DNA of 64,000 nt from Linepithema humile (taxonomy: Eukaryota > Arthropoda > Insecta > Hymenoptera > Formicidae). The stretch is from assembly GCF_040581485.1 (NCBI RefSeq), contig NC_090132.1, positions 18,099,411 to 18,163,410 of the forward strand, written 5' to 3'. This document shows positions 13,584 to 27,996 of the stretch, piece by piece. The notes under the pieces were generated by a model. The model was not told where the DNA came from. It did no database searches and saw only the letters and a program-made list of their open reading frames with translations. The translations under genes and the position numbers were made by a program. Every line of letters starts with the position of its first letter. Position 1 is the first letter of the stretch.

Positions 13584-16244
13584 CAGTGTACAGCGTCGCA
13601 TTTATTGCATATGTTTATTTGCATCTACGTATGTTGTCAGAACTCAAGAATGTACAGACCGTTGCGTGCGGTTATACAAATTTCATTATCCGATTTCTGA
13701 TGTTTACAATGTACCAATTTACCGACGCGCCGATAAACCGTATATAAATCGAACGCGGCATTCCGCCTGTTTGCTATGTGAAGTCAGTGTTTGGTAATTC
13801 CAATAGTTCATGAATATGTATTAAATTATATTTACCTGAATTTTTCTGATTCTACCCAACGTATAAAACTTGCGTGGAAGCGGTAGCAGGTGCACGTGCC
13901 GTGTTATTTGTCGCATGCGATCGTTCGTGTATTTCCGTTGATATTATAGTCTGTGAAAGCCGCACGAGGAATATTAAAATAACTCATAAATGTTTAATCG
14001 AGCCGTTGATTGTTTTAACCGGTATTTATCACGCTTAGGTATATATGGCAATCGAAGGTTCAACAAGCACGCGATTATTAGCTTATTCATATTTCCGATA
14101 TCCAATGCAGAACGACATTAGATAGATAACATCAAAATTGAATATGAGTACACTTTTTAAAGAGCCATGAAACGGTTGCTTCATACATGATTATTTTTCG
14201 TTCAATTTTGCGTTAATAAAATGTTATGTTGACCGCCGGAAAATTCACAAATACTTTGCCAAACGCTTTGAATTATTCCTCGTTACTGATGCGAATATAA
14301 ACTGTTCCACTGAAGAGTTGTTTAGTTCGACATAAAACATTTTATAAAGTTAAATTATGAGTGTATATAACAAAATTTTTGTTTTTAGTATTCAATTTTC
14401 CAAGAAAATTAAATGTTAAAATTGCTTTAAAATGAGAAAATTTCGATTAACAATATATTAATAACAATTTTTTCTTTCGAATTTGTAAAACCATCAACTG
14501 GAAAGAAGAATACATGAGATTGACATAGAAAATTAAAAAAATCGTGTTGATTTTTCCTTGCCATCAAATGATGAATCCAATATTGCATAAATTTTTGCGT
14601 CTCTCATTTATTCTAATTAAAATTCAGTCGTTTAAATGCTGTTACATACATATTGCAATTCTCGTTGCATCGGTGTTCAATTATTCTGTAGAAGCGTATA
14701 TACGTATGTGGAAGTGCGTATCAATTTTAATTTACCGATGCCCATTTATTTGGCCATAATAATAAATGTTTATTGCATTAAAGATAAACCGGATCATTAA
14801 TAATTCAAACGATGGATCCTGCATGCACTTAGTAACGAAGCTATTATATATATTTATACTTAAATATATGATGATTAAATATAGCGATTTGTCAATCTTC
14901 ATAAAGAATAAATTCTCGACATTAAAAAATTTCGTTCAGTTTCCGATTTAAATAATTTGTTCGGGACTATCACTAATAGTGCGTGAATTTGTTTGTAACA
15001 GACGCTCAACAGCGCATTTGATGCACCGCCGGCAAGTGCACGCTTGGCCGTTCCGCTCATTTACGGCGACGCCTGGACTTTGAAAGAAGTCTATTCGTCG
15101 TGTTCCGTTAAAATAGCTCGTGAATAGTTTCTCATTGAGGCCATTTCACCGTGAAAATAAAGGGACGAAACCCGGGAATGCAACCATAGTGTACCGTCAC
15201 GACGCGAGATATACTTCGAAGGAGGAACATGAACGAGCCCATTTTCTTCATCTTTCTGCGAAGTGACGTTCCCTTGTGGACGGAATAAAGAAAAACACAA
15301 CGGTACCTCTTTCCGCTGCGTCGACAGTTACGATAACACACCGGCCTTTTTCCCTGGTAAAGATTCCGGTAAGGACGAGAAAGCACCGGAAGTATAGAGG
15401 CTCGAAGAGGTCGCGAGCGAAATGCTTGCGAAAATAACATTCTGAAACGTGTCTAGGACGCGAGGTTGTTCTCTATTCCAAGGGGAGTACTATTTTACAG
15501 GACAATTCGCACGTTGAAGCACAATGGCGTTTAATTAAAGGTGCGCTCATTTATCAAATATAATGTTAAATCGTTAAAAGATAACAGAGAGAAAAATAAA
15601 AAGATACAAGATTTGTTTTGAAATTCAACATAATATTCATAATAAGAATCTAATGCACTTTTAAACTTGCATATTTTTACACATTGATTTTTCCTTTATA
15701 CAAATGTATGTATGTATTACAACATATATACACTTCTTTCAAACAACAAAAAAATGCAGAAGAAAATGTTTCAATAATATAAACGAGAATATTTCATTTT
15801 GCCTATCACTAATGTTCGATAAAAATCGTTGAGAGAAAAAATACAATTTTTCTATCAAAAGTATTCTAATCAAGCTTGACACTTTGTGCTGTTTTTCATT
15901 AATTCGGTTTCACACGGCACGTTTCACTTTAAGTCTTTCCAGTCAACGAAACATCGATCGGATTCGCGGACCAACGTCCCGTGAAATTTTATTTCGCGAC
16001 GTATCGCACAACGCCAGTTCGAGCGTTTCTGCGTGTGCCAATCGTTACCGGAATCGGGCCAGAGGGAGGGTAGCCCGATTCGAGCGGAGCTGCACACGGT
16101 GCCCTAATGCGGAGGGGAGCGAAGAGGAGAAAGAGAAACAGCGTAGGTAGCTGGCACGTTTCTCGATTATCCGTATTTACGGAAATTCCGTGCACGTTAC
16201 GCCCGATAACTTTCGTAACGGATTACTCGACGAAAGTTTCACAC

Positions 16245-16275
16245 CGCGCGCGCGCGCGGGCGCGCGCGCGGGCGG
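16245..16275. repeat. Alternating CG run
   Basis: Two (CG)n blocks, each ending in GGG, make up 31 bases of nothing but C and G. Such alternating tracts can adopt Z-DNA. Confidence 0.9.
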
Positions 16276-16993
16276 AAACTTACCCCCGATAAACTACACC
16301 GCGCGAATCGTCAATGCAGTCAAATGGAGCCCGAGGCGCGCCGCCTCTTCAAACAGGGAGCAAGCCACGTTTGCGAATCCCATGATCACACCCAATCGTC
16401 TACACCTGTCATTCTGAATTCTGTCTCTCGCGAGGACGATTTAATCGAATGCTTTACACGCATGAAAAAGTAGACAGCACAATACACAATTCACGATTCT
16501 AAATATAGCGGTGAAGATGTGTGTAGAAACTTAACGTTGGCACAATAGTTATATATTGAGCAGTTGATTCTTTTCCAGTGCAAAATATAGTAATTACTTG
16601 TACAATTTGCGATTTCTTCGACTTAAGAAACTCTATATTTGACATTGAAGTAAAATATGCAATATAAATCTATAAATCGTTATCATTTTTATGACCTGGA
16701 AATATGGAGCGGAAATTTAAGAAAGAATTGATTAGATAACGAGAAAACACATTTATAGCATCGTGTAATTTCATCGAATGAGATTCCACTATCGATCAGA
16801 ATTTAATAGTCCGCCTTTTTACGTTTCCGATATTACGTACCAAGTGGTACCTCCGCATACGGTACTCAAACGGGATACCCTCAAATAATTCATTCCAAAT
16901 CGAATCATCCGAGATTATTGCGAAATATAGCTAATTATTTATTGTCATAACGTATCTACGGCATCTTCAGTAAGAAAGAATTCTAATATTGTC

Positions 16994-17037
16994 CGGATAT
17001 AAATAATTTCTTCTTCGGATATAAATAATTCTTTCTT
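16994..17037 (+). repeat. 22-bp tandem duplication
   Basis: Two adjacent 22-bp units beginning CGGATATAAATAATT, nearly identical. Confidence 0.8.
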
Positions 17038-19466
17038 CGCGAAACGCTTTTATTCTATTTCACGAATTTTTACCGACCTGCACTTAAAATGGTGTCAGCG
17101 TAAAAATATCTCCAAATTGCGAAGTAAACATAGCAAGTACACAAATACTTGAGTTCCTGCAGTTCTAAGTTTTAATCGAATTAGACATATTTTTTCTCCC
17201 CCTCTTACGATGGCGCTCGTTCAATGAAATAATCATGATAGCCCTTGCGATAAGTCTCTTAAATAAGTAGGATGATCGCATATAAGTTGACAATTCTGCG
17301 GACACACAAAGATTTTACTCTTTTAATCAATAAAACCCAAATTTCACTTGATTCATCTATTTCTGTAAGCATTCAGTAGCGTAAACACATTTAACCTCAT
17401 TCTGAATCGCGTCGTAATAGTTCCGCTGAATGTAATCTGATTTTGTTCAAGATTCTTCCCTATCTTTCACCGGCTGAATGAACCCGCAATCTAGGGCCAA
17501 ACACTCGCGAGAAACTCACATAATTGCGCTGTTGTCCATTTATTTGTATTTACCATTAATACTACGTTACCATTGTCTGAACTAAACAATACATCCTACA
17601 AATTGCAATCTTATTTTAAGCAATTTCATTTAAAGATAACATTTGGAATTTTTAAGCCATGTAAATTATATATAATTTTTAATATAAATGAAATTCTTTC
17701 TGTTTATAAATCATTAGCACATGATCGAAAAAGGCAATAAATACTTATTTTTCATATAAATAAATCTACTTGATAGTTGCGGCCGATATTGAATTGCAGC
17801 TTCGTTAGCGATACCACTCACTCGGTGGATTTAGGGATTAACCACGGTATATAGCTGTAACGTGACGATGTGTAACTCTGGTACTAACCGCGTAGTAATC
17901 ACCCACGGTTTCGTCAAATTTGCCCTGATTTTGCGTGATCCTCTTCGTTAGATGCCGGTCTCGGATAGCCTTTCGTGATGTGATCGCTACATAACGCACA
18001 TGGACTCGCCGTACGCACTGACATGCGTACACGTCTATCGGCCGTAAATGTGATTATCAGCGCGGAATGTAACTTCCCTTTGTTGACACGAGCTAAAAGT
18101 GCACCGAATTTTGTCACAGATATCGATTTTTTTCGTATCACTTCCGCACTCACGCATGTAAAAAGCGTTGAGAATATTATCTCGCATTCCACTAAGATTA
18201 AATTGCGTGTCCTTTGAAACCGAGCTCTACTGACACAGTCACGACAAATTTAAAAATTCATCATATGCTATATATATATATAGTTATTTTCTCTTAAAAA
18301 TATTACTTTTATAAGTTATATAATTAGAAAATCAAAATCTATAATAATGAGTTGCACTAAAAAATATATTAAACTGCAAAATTTAATTGATTTATTAATA
18401 AAAAATCGAATTGTAAAATATAGTGTATAAATATGTGTGCATTTATAAACATATATTATCACAATTATCATTAAATTACATAGATATACGCTGATATGCA
18501 TATAATAATTAAAGTTTCAATCTCTTATTTGATCTCTTATTCGAAATAAAATTGAAATCTGCACTATTCATACGATAGCTAACATTTCAACTTTATCCGA
18601 CGTGAAATTTACATGAAATTTTAATCTCATTTAAATAAATTGAATTGAATAATTGATAGTTTAATTGAATAACTGATAGTTATATAAATGAAATTAATGT
18701 TTCATACTTTGATAAATTTCTTATATCATTTGTGATAAGTATATTTTATGTTTCCACACAAGGTCGACTTACATATGTTCATTGTATTACGACATTACCA
18801 CACGTAATCAAAACAGAAGCACACGCAGTTTAATCTAAACATGCACTACAATTTACAATTCGAATTTACAATGCGTTAACCATTACACGGTTGCACTAAT
18901 TAGTCTAGCCGATCCCGCATCGAATTTGACCCAGTTTCGTGCACAGGTTGTCATTATCCACTGACAGTATATGACCTTCCAATGTGCATCCAATACACGC
19001 ACGCGTATTGTACTGTTCTTCGACAAGCGGAAACGTGGCATACTGCACGTGGATAACGGAATGCATTTCCGCAATTGTATTTTTAGTGACAGAATTAGCG
19101 CACAAATATAAAAACATAACATTTTTATATATTTTATACATTTTAATATATTCTCTTTTTAAATTTTATTAACTGCCAAAAATATTCTTACTTTTCACGT
19201 TTTTTAAAAAAAAAGTCCTTGATTGAAAATAGCATCTTAAATTTCATGGAATCTTAAATTGAGAACTTCAACATCAAGTTACATTTCCAAATGCTTTAAC
19301 TATTTTTAGTATTCAATCGAACGATATTGCATATAACAACGTATGCGCAATAACTAAGTGTACAATATTATAAATATATTATTTAACTTTTAGGATAAGA
19401 CCAGCATCGAAAAATCGAATCAACAGTACATGTAAAGCTTGAGTCAGCGTTTGGAAATATATTTTA

Positions 19467-19629
19467 TTCAGACAGCTGTCAACATACAGAAATATTTATT
19501 AATATGACATCACTTTTCTGGTTTCTAAACTAGTTTCTACTCTAGTTTCTGTATGTCGACAGCTGTCTGAACAAATTATGTCTTATATTTTCAATTTTCT
19601 TAAAACTTAGAAAAGTGACGTCATATTAA
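19467..19629. repeat. Two interleaved inverted repeats (order a, b, a', b')
   Basis: Block a (19467-19492) is the reverse complement of a' (19546-19571) over 26 bp with one mismatch. Block b (19499-19519) is the reverse complement of b' (19609-19629) over 21 bp with one mismatch. The pairs overlap rather than nest, so both stems cannot form as a simple hairpin. CTAGTTTCT repeats lie between b and a'. The origin is unknown. Confidence 0.75.
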
Positions 19630-22600
19630 AAACTCAAGCATTCAACTTATTTAGACTTAAATAGAAGTTTAAATTGCACTTTGTCATGTTGATCTTATTG
19701 GGATCGTACTTAAACGATCACAAAGTGGAGCGCAATGTCGTCCACTGTGCGGTCATCGTATTACGTATAAAGTTAGCGTCGCCTGATCTCTGAAACCGTA
19801 CGCGACTACATTGACGGCTTAATTAACACTCGACCGCCATGGAAAGTTTAATTTTGAGCCAGGAATTAACAAATGTAATTTGCTAAATATAAAGAAAGAG
19901 CAATACTTATGATGTTGCATAACTGCGTGTTCGGAATTCTTGAAAATCGAAATAGACACAACAGAAGATATGTTATCCGATCGAAGTGAAATTTTAATGG
20001 CGATTTCCCAACGCCTGACAATAGTTTTCGTGAACTCAAAAAATTCGCATTTCCTACAGTTGTATTTTTCTCTCCAACTTGCTGTACACAGGACGCTCAC
20101 CCCCTCAAATCGCGAACACAGCGGATTTGGCAACGATTTCGTATCGAAGCGGAGCACGGCGACGACGCCGCGACCCGAATATTTACGCCAGTTCGGGCAT
20201 TACATTCTTATCACCCTTCATCTTACGTAGAATGCAGTTTCGTCCCTTTATCGTCCCTTTTCATGTAACTGTCATTATCATTAGCAGACGTCCCGCGTAT
20301 AGATAGTCTGTCTTGTTCACGTGTCTATCTCGTATTTGTTACAATACGCGCGCGTCTGGCATTTTTCACAAAATAAAAAAATACTAGACATCATGACTGA
20401 TCGGTTTTGTTTGAGCGATTTGCTTCCGTTAGATTTATTTATGCAACGAATACATCTATATCCATCAATTACGAATATATACATCTCGGGATTTTTTTTG
20501 TTTTTGATGTGTTCGGATTTAAACGGATTTGATATTCTAATATCCCGAACAGATGTCCGGCTCAAGCGACCGGACACACGCATCGCTGTAACACAGCGAC
20601 AGTTTACCTAACGCATTTTTATTGATAACGCATGCTCGCCGATTGCGATTTTTAATCGACTACGGGTATAAACAATCTGATAATTTGGCTATAATATCGT
20701 ATATTGTCAAGAGCGGTCATTGATTATCAATAGAAGCTTAGTGACAAAATGTGTGCTAATTGGCTTAATAAAATGATCGGCGAGATGTAAATGGAATGTT
20801 GACACGATCACGTCGTTTATTGTGACTGGTTGCGCGGATCAATATGTTTATCGTAGTTTATTATTATCGACAGCCCGGCTCCAAGTTCGCCCCACGTCAT
20901 TATAATAAAGCCGGTAAATATTGTCACTATGAAACGATTGGCGAATAAATTATTCGTGCGTTAATGCCCGATACTAAAATCCGACATGTATCGCGCGCAA
21001 TAAATGAATTATTACGGATTATGGGAGGGTTTATATGCTTTTACACGCCGAGGATCTTACAAAATATTTTGAAAGGTGCCATGTGTCATTTTTACGATTA
21101 AAAAACACACGAAACATGCTTAACATGTAAGGTACGTAAAAACAGAATTATTTCGCGAATAAACGTATAAATCGCGCGAGTTTATTCTTGTTGTTTTTGC
21201 GAGAGATTTGCGACTGCCTTCGTGCGAGCATTGAGGTTTCGAGCAAATACACACAGAGATTACATTGTATTCTGCTCATGGAAATTTGTCTCTACAATAT
21301 GGTTACGTGGAACGCTATGAAACAGCCTTTGATAATTTATTTCGCGTTGTTATACAAAACGCCGTTAAATGCTATTAATTAAATGTAATTCCTAACCGTT
21401 GCAAATTACAATTGAAGATTTTGGAACACCCGTTCGCGATTCATAGAATCTTGCAACAATAGAAAATCCTTCCAAGCAGTTGCAAATAAACTGTACTCTA
21501 GTTCATTGCATAAACAATAAATTCAAATGCAAATTTGTAAGAATAACATAAAATACGTAAATGTAATTAAATTATAAAATATATCAGAAATGTAATATAC
21601 GTATATATAAATCCAAATTAATTTTACGGTTTGCTTAAATATTTATATGTTCAAGAAATTTGAAAAATAAATAATTGCTCGACTGATTTTAAAAGATTGT
21701 TCGACATTTTTGTTCGACAGGTAGATTTTAATATTTCCCGATTTTTACGATATTTTAAACTCGTTAATAGAATATTTAAAATCGTTAAACTTGATTGATT
21801 TAGCTAAAGAATCAATGCATGTAAATTATTCTTAAATTCTAAAGTGTGATCGGAGTAACATGATTACATTCATTGATTCATTATAAAAATAATTCCACAT
21901 AATCATATCCTGGATTATGTTAGATACTTAAAAAAATTTCCATTCTCTTAGCCCTGTCTTTATTTATATTTGTTTGTTGACAAGCATTAACATTTGTTGA
22001 ATTATTCCACGGCTGGCGAATTTTAATTAAAGTTTGATTTTATTAGTCTTTTTCTACTCTTAAAAACTCAAAACCCTAAATTAATTTTAATCATCTCAAA
22101 GGCCGTTTTATCGACCAGGCAGCGCAAACTTCTCGTCGCGTTATCGCGACGCGATGCCGACGGTGGCGGAATTTTCGTCTCGCTTCCGCAAATGAATTTC
22201 CTCTGTTTTCGTCGCCAGTAAAACGTAGGATACAACCTCGGTGAAATACACACTGTACCATTACGAGTGTTAACAGAGCGCGCCGAGGGGACTGTAGCAG
22301 CGAGACAAAGAGAGGCGGACGGAGACCGACAATGTAAAAGGTGGAAAGAGGATGACAGTTGGAAGACTGGAATCTGGATTCAGTGCACGCCTCTCCGTTT
22401 CGTTATGCTAATGGTGTTGTGTTCCCTTTTCTTCGCTCATTTCACTCGTCGTGATTCCTCCCGACCGCCGCCGGGCTAGCTGTTGGTGTAATTCGCGTAA
22501 CTGGCCCCGAGCTGACGAACTTCCTTCAGAACATTTCGTTCGTTTGCATTGAACATTTTTTTCGTTCGCGGTCAGCCGAGATATCTAAATATATGCGCGC

Positions 22601-23990
22601 AAAGACAGCCAGATTACTGACGAGAAAAACTTCACTCGGGATAGCGAGGTTCGTTTTTGCCATGTGTCTTTCATACATTTCTATGAATAATTCCTTTGAA
22701 ACCATTTCGAGTTAATTCAAATGCATCGTGTGTGAAATTCGTGAATTTTGTACCATTTTCAATTTTGAAAACTCTTTTTGGCATTAGCAGCACTTTAAAA
22801 TATTTGCGCTAATGTGATAATAAATAATCTTTTTTTTTCATCGAGTCATTCGTATAAATTTGTAAGATAGTTACAAATTTCGATGTCAAGTAGTGTACAA
22901 TAATTTTTTATAACTTTCAAAAAAAAAAAAGATTAAAAACAAACTCACTTAATGAAAAAATCTCTTTGAAATGTCATATGTCCAATAAACCATAGACGCA
23001 AAATGGAATAGTATAACAATTTGGTCAAGATTTTTGCGAAACCGACTGTCCAGCAGAATAAACGCGTCAATTTGTTAATTTGTTAATTATCTCGGGATAT
23101 GTCATCTCTCATAGCGAAATCGTTATTTTTCCTCGAATTGTCAGGTCGCGTAACCGCATATAGTGAATTACACGTTGCGACCCTAAAAGGGAACCATTTG
23201 GTCGTGCCATATGCTTGTCGCAACGACGCATGCATCACAAACTGCAGCGAATGGCGAGTGTCAGAATTGTCATGCCACTGGGACATGTCAGTCACATGTA
23301 ATTCAATCCAATGTCGACTGTGTATCGTTCAACTTTTGAGTTTCGATAAATAAAACGCAACACACGGGAGTAACTAACGATGGTCTCGATATTTAGAGAA
23401 AGGCTTTGTGCGACAAATTAACGAGTTCAATATCAAAAACGTCCGAAAAAGCAAGTATCACTATTCCATGTTTGCTAATTTAGACAGGCTCGGCATTCGT
23501 TATTTAGTAAATTAAATTGCAATTAATACATGTATCATTATGTTTGCAGAAATATTCATTTATTTATCGCAATTAAAGAGAACACATATGACTGTAAAAT
23601 TATATAAAAGTTTAATATAAAAAAAAAAAAATTATTTTTAATTAAACTAAGTTTATATATTACAAAATTTGAAAAGATTTTTCAGATCAAAATCTTTATT
23701 TTTTATGTTTTTAATTGAAACTTAATCTATATGAAAATATGACAGTTAGTGCGATCACGATACAAATCGGTTAATTGTCGTTGAGAACATTCACCACTGT
23801 CTGTCGTCGATAGTTTCTACAGTGGCCACTAGCTCGAGAATAATAATTCACGTAACTCCTGTCGTCCGCAATTACTTGCGCATCGTGGAATTGCAAGTAA
23901 TGCATTATGCACGAGTCCGGCGCATTTAGCTTCGCAAGGAAGTTCCATTATTTATCTCGGCGACGCCGTAACAGGATTCATCATTGGCCT

Positions 23991-24056
23991 GCTTGCACTA
24001 AACGCGATATTAATAGCCTTGTAAAACTGCAGTTACAGAATGTCCAATAAAAGTTG
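23991..24056. repeat. Diverged direct repeat, copy 1
   Basis: This copy shares ordered blocks (gctaaa/actaaa-type start, ATTAATA, TGTAAA, TTACAG, AATAAAAGTT) with 24639-24728 about 650 bp away. Copy 1 lacks the small tandem expansion of copy 2. Confidence 0.5.
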
Positions 24057-24638
24057 CGCCGGCGCCGACTGCATGCATAAATATCTCTCAAACAATCCAA
24101 ATATTTTGACGTAACTGCTCATCCATTTTTATTTTAATTAATATCTTAATAAAAGTATAAATTATATTTATTATTATATTTTAGAATGAAGAAGTCTCTC
24201 TCGAAGTTTTTATTGCGAAACAAATCGCACTTGGAAAACACGTATACTATCTTTAATTATAAATATATTAAAATCTGTAATTAATTTAGATAAATAATGT
24301 TAGTAGATTTTATTAGAAAATACAAGATGATGTTTTGTTTACAGAATATTAATGAATTCGAACCATATTTAAAATTTTTAATGTGCAAATAATTTGAAAC
24401 ATTTGTGTTATTTCTACATAGTGTACTTCTAATATCTTTCTTTTGGATTTTAGAAAAGATTTTGAATAAACCCGGGATTCTGCCTCTCTCTGAATAAAAA
24501 AAAAGAGATAAAGGAAATAATACGCTGTTCCCGGGAATATATTACAAATATATGCAGTAATGTACCTATTATGCGTTAATCCGGGTTTTCGTTTCCACAA
24601 AAATCTCACGATAGCATAACGAGTCTCAGCGCGACGCA

Positions 24639-24728
24639 GCTCACGCTAAATGCGACATTAATATCTCTGTAATATCTCTGATAATATCTCTGTAAAGTTA
24701 CGATTACAGTGATTCTAATAAAAGTTAC
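24639..24728. repeat. Diverged direct repeat, copy 2, with AATATCTCTG tandem units
   Basis: This is the second copy of the segment at 23991-24056. It is expanded by three tandem AATATCTCTG-type units at about 24660-24693. Confidence 0.5.
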
Positions 24729-27700
24729 AACGTTATCGTTTCCGCGCGTTGCATGTTACGTGGTTTTACCGGCTATATTATGCCATATGCACACAAGCGC
24801 AACGCGCGCGCGTTAAACCATCGCGAAATCTGGTTCGAATGCAGCCGCACATCTACATGCATATCGCGAGTAAATCATGGCTCTGATTTCCGGTTTATTC
24901 ACTTTTCCCTTTTATCGTGAATCACGATTTGTTCATGTTATCATTATTGCGAATTATCAGTTGCGATTTGATAGCATTTTTCGTGAACATTATTATATTT
25001 CACATTGATATCGATAATAGATATAGTAAGAGTGCGCAAGATTTGATCATTTTTCTCTTGGAATTTTTTTGTGTATACGTTGTGTTACACTTTTGCATAT
25101 TATTTAATTTCACTTCATGTTCATTGAAATACAATTTCTATGCAGTGGATGTTGGACGGTATAATAGAGGCTTCCATTATAAAACTTATGGCTATAAAAT
25201 ATTTATATGCCTTTTTCAGAATATTCCACTGAGAATAATATTATTTTGTTTTCCTATGCGCATATGTATCCGTATAAATTCTATGAACAAAAGATAGCCT
25301 GATTATCTTTCACGAGTATTTCCAAGTAATTCGTTTATTATATATCCACTAAAAATAGCAGAATTTCAAGAAAAATAAAACTTAGGGGATAAATTGTGCA
25401 AGTAATTTAATATCCTGTCCGTGGAAAATAATTTTTGACGATCGCTCATTACGCCTCTCCTATTTATACTTTCCGCATATAACCATAAAAATTTTGCTAA
25501 AGTTTCTTTGATCATTCACTTGTTACTAAAAAGTCTCGTTATATAATATCATATCTCCCATTATATGTGAACGCGGAAAAAACGGTTTAATCTTTTTCTT
25601 ATTTAACGGCGCACAAAAGAAGAGAGGGTAATTAATGTGGAATATACACGCGATGTAATTTTCGCTTCATTATAAGTGTAAAATTAATTAAGTCATGCCA
25701 AAAACTGCAATCCAATGGTAATTATGTTGCATGAGTGAAAATTTACAACATTTATTACACGTGCAGAACAGAACATTGAACATACAAATGGAATAATTGT
25801 GAATACGGCGCTCTTTACGAAGAACTGTATCTTTAAATCCACATTTGTATGCACGCTCGCGTGTACACATGGCGCTTTTTTTATTGCCGTACGCAGAGAG
25901 AAAATGAAAGAAGCGGTGAGAAATGTAGTAAGGGTTGAGGTAAAGGAAAGGAATTTCGCGGACGTAAATTCCTTCCAGTTGGATTTTAACTTGAAATTTA
26001 CAACGTTCCGTCGTTAAATTATTGTCCCCGGCCTCTCCCGAAGGACCGCCCGTTAAGCAAAGCCCTCTGAGTCGAGGACAATTAATATTTGCTGTGGTAA
26101 CTTTCGATTACTTTGAAAATACCTTGGAAAAGACTTGTTCCGTGACGAAATCTATCAATTTCCCAATCGTCTAATAAATCACAATCATGATTTGCGGACG
26201 ATCGATTTAAAAGTTTTACCTTGCCTATCTATCTACGATAAAGTACCAGATACATGCAGATTGCTCGCGGTCGTCGCACGATCATGCACAAATGATGGTC
26301 CAAGTTTAAAGTACGCGAGAGATTTATAATACAACTGCATTATTTCTAAATATTTCTGTAAAAAATTTTATTTTTATTTTCAATAAAAGTTGATCGATAC
26401 TTTTACATTTAAAAAACTGCGTGCATAAAAAATAAAAAAATCTGTTTTTTTTTTAAATGACATTATTAGATGTAAAAATTTTATGCACACAAAATTTTTC
26501 GACACCAATACATTTTAAGCTTCATAAAGAATTCATGTCAATTTTTCACGTAATTTTGCATACTTTTTTTTCAATATAATATTAGTAATCTCTTTTGTTC
26601 TATGCTTTTTCAAAGATTTCTACGTTTTTCGCGCGGAAAATTGTTACTGCGCGTCGGGTAATAATAAATCAAATCTTTTTCGATAGCAATAGCTGCAAGG
26701 TACCGATAATATCAGAATTGTCAGGATCACGGTCGGTCATTTATACAGAGGGTCGCGCGCTATTGACCAATCATGGTTGTCGATTGGATGTGACATCATA
26801 AAAAGCACAGAAGCGAACCAGCACTTATGGCTCACGGAAAATTGTCCATCAGCCTGAATGAGAGATGCCACGGACGGAACAAAATCCATGTCATTTTGAC
26901 GCATAAGAAAATGCAACTGACCTTAGGAAAAATGTCAGAAGAAATCTCATTCCTGCAATATAATAAATCGGATTTATTCACGGAGAAAAGGATGACGATA
27001 TTAAAAACAAGATAATTAAAGTTCCTTTGCTCCTCTCAGTCATAAGGTTTACATTGTTGATGTTATTAGTGATCATTACAAAGCAGACAAGAGAAAAATA
27101 TATCCGTAAACGGGTAGTGTTTGCAAAAGCTTCGTTATTACAGCGTATACATGCTGCAGAAAATCCAGAAGGCAAGTATACAGAGCATAAGAAAATTACG
27201 AGGCTATCATATTTCGTACGAATAATCTTCCATAATAATGGAAGATTAATGCAGCAAGTCAGAAATATATCGCGAAGTATGCTCAAACCTCTCGCCGGTC
27301 GTGATCGTGCGAATGGAATATTTGACAAGCCGGGAATTTGCGTTTTTCTTCTCGCCGCGCGTCATTTTCGCAACCGCGTTAAAATCCGGAGAAGCGAATT
27401 TGTCACCAAGTTTATCCCACATACGCATCGCAAAATACATTCATGATTATGCAATATATATATATATACGTGTGATAAATATGCACATAATGATGTGATG
27501 TGGTCACACCGTAGACTTTATATAATTGTGGCTATTAGCATACATGTGTCATAATTTTTTTTTTAAATTGCTGTATTATTGTTGCCAAAATTAACACGGT
27601 GCACAATATTTTTTATTTGTCGCCATTGTTGTAAGTATTAATAAAACAAAGCCGAATAAAGGGAGAGGAAGAAAGAACAGTAATTTATACATTTGCCGGC

Positions 27701-27957
27701 GATATAACTTACTGCGGTCCTGGCTACAGTAATACCATTGCACATTACCCGGCAAACGTAAGTTTGTGAGGAAAGTTTAGTCCACTGCCGTCGACGGGGA
27801 ACAATAAAACGTTTCGGTCCGGTTAAGTGAAAAATATGACGCGTTACGTATGCAGACGGGGTAGTGCGAAAAAAGGTGAGAAAAAGTAAAATATTTCGCT
27901 AAGATCGACGCTAGGGCTTTGTGACGAGACGAGACCACCGATACCGTGTTCCGTACC

Positions 27958-27996
27958 GTGTGTGCGTGTGTGCGTGTGTGCGCGCACGTACACAAG
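27958..27996 (+). repeat. GT/GC-rich microsatellite
   Basis: Imperfect GTGTGTGC units, followed by a CGCGCACG run. Confidence 0.85.

Noticed and set aside
24917..25297. 126-codon hydrophobic frame, possible chemoreceptor fragment
   Set aside because: The hydrophobicity follows from T-rich codons. No conserved chemoreceptor motif or splice structure is seen.
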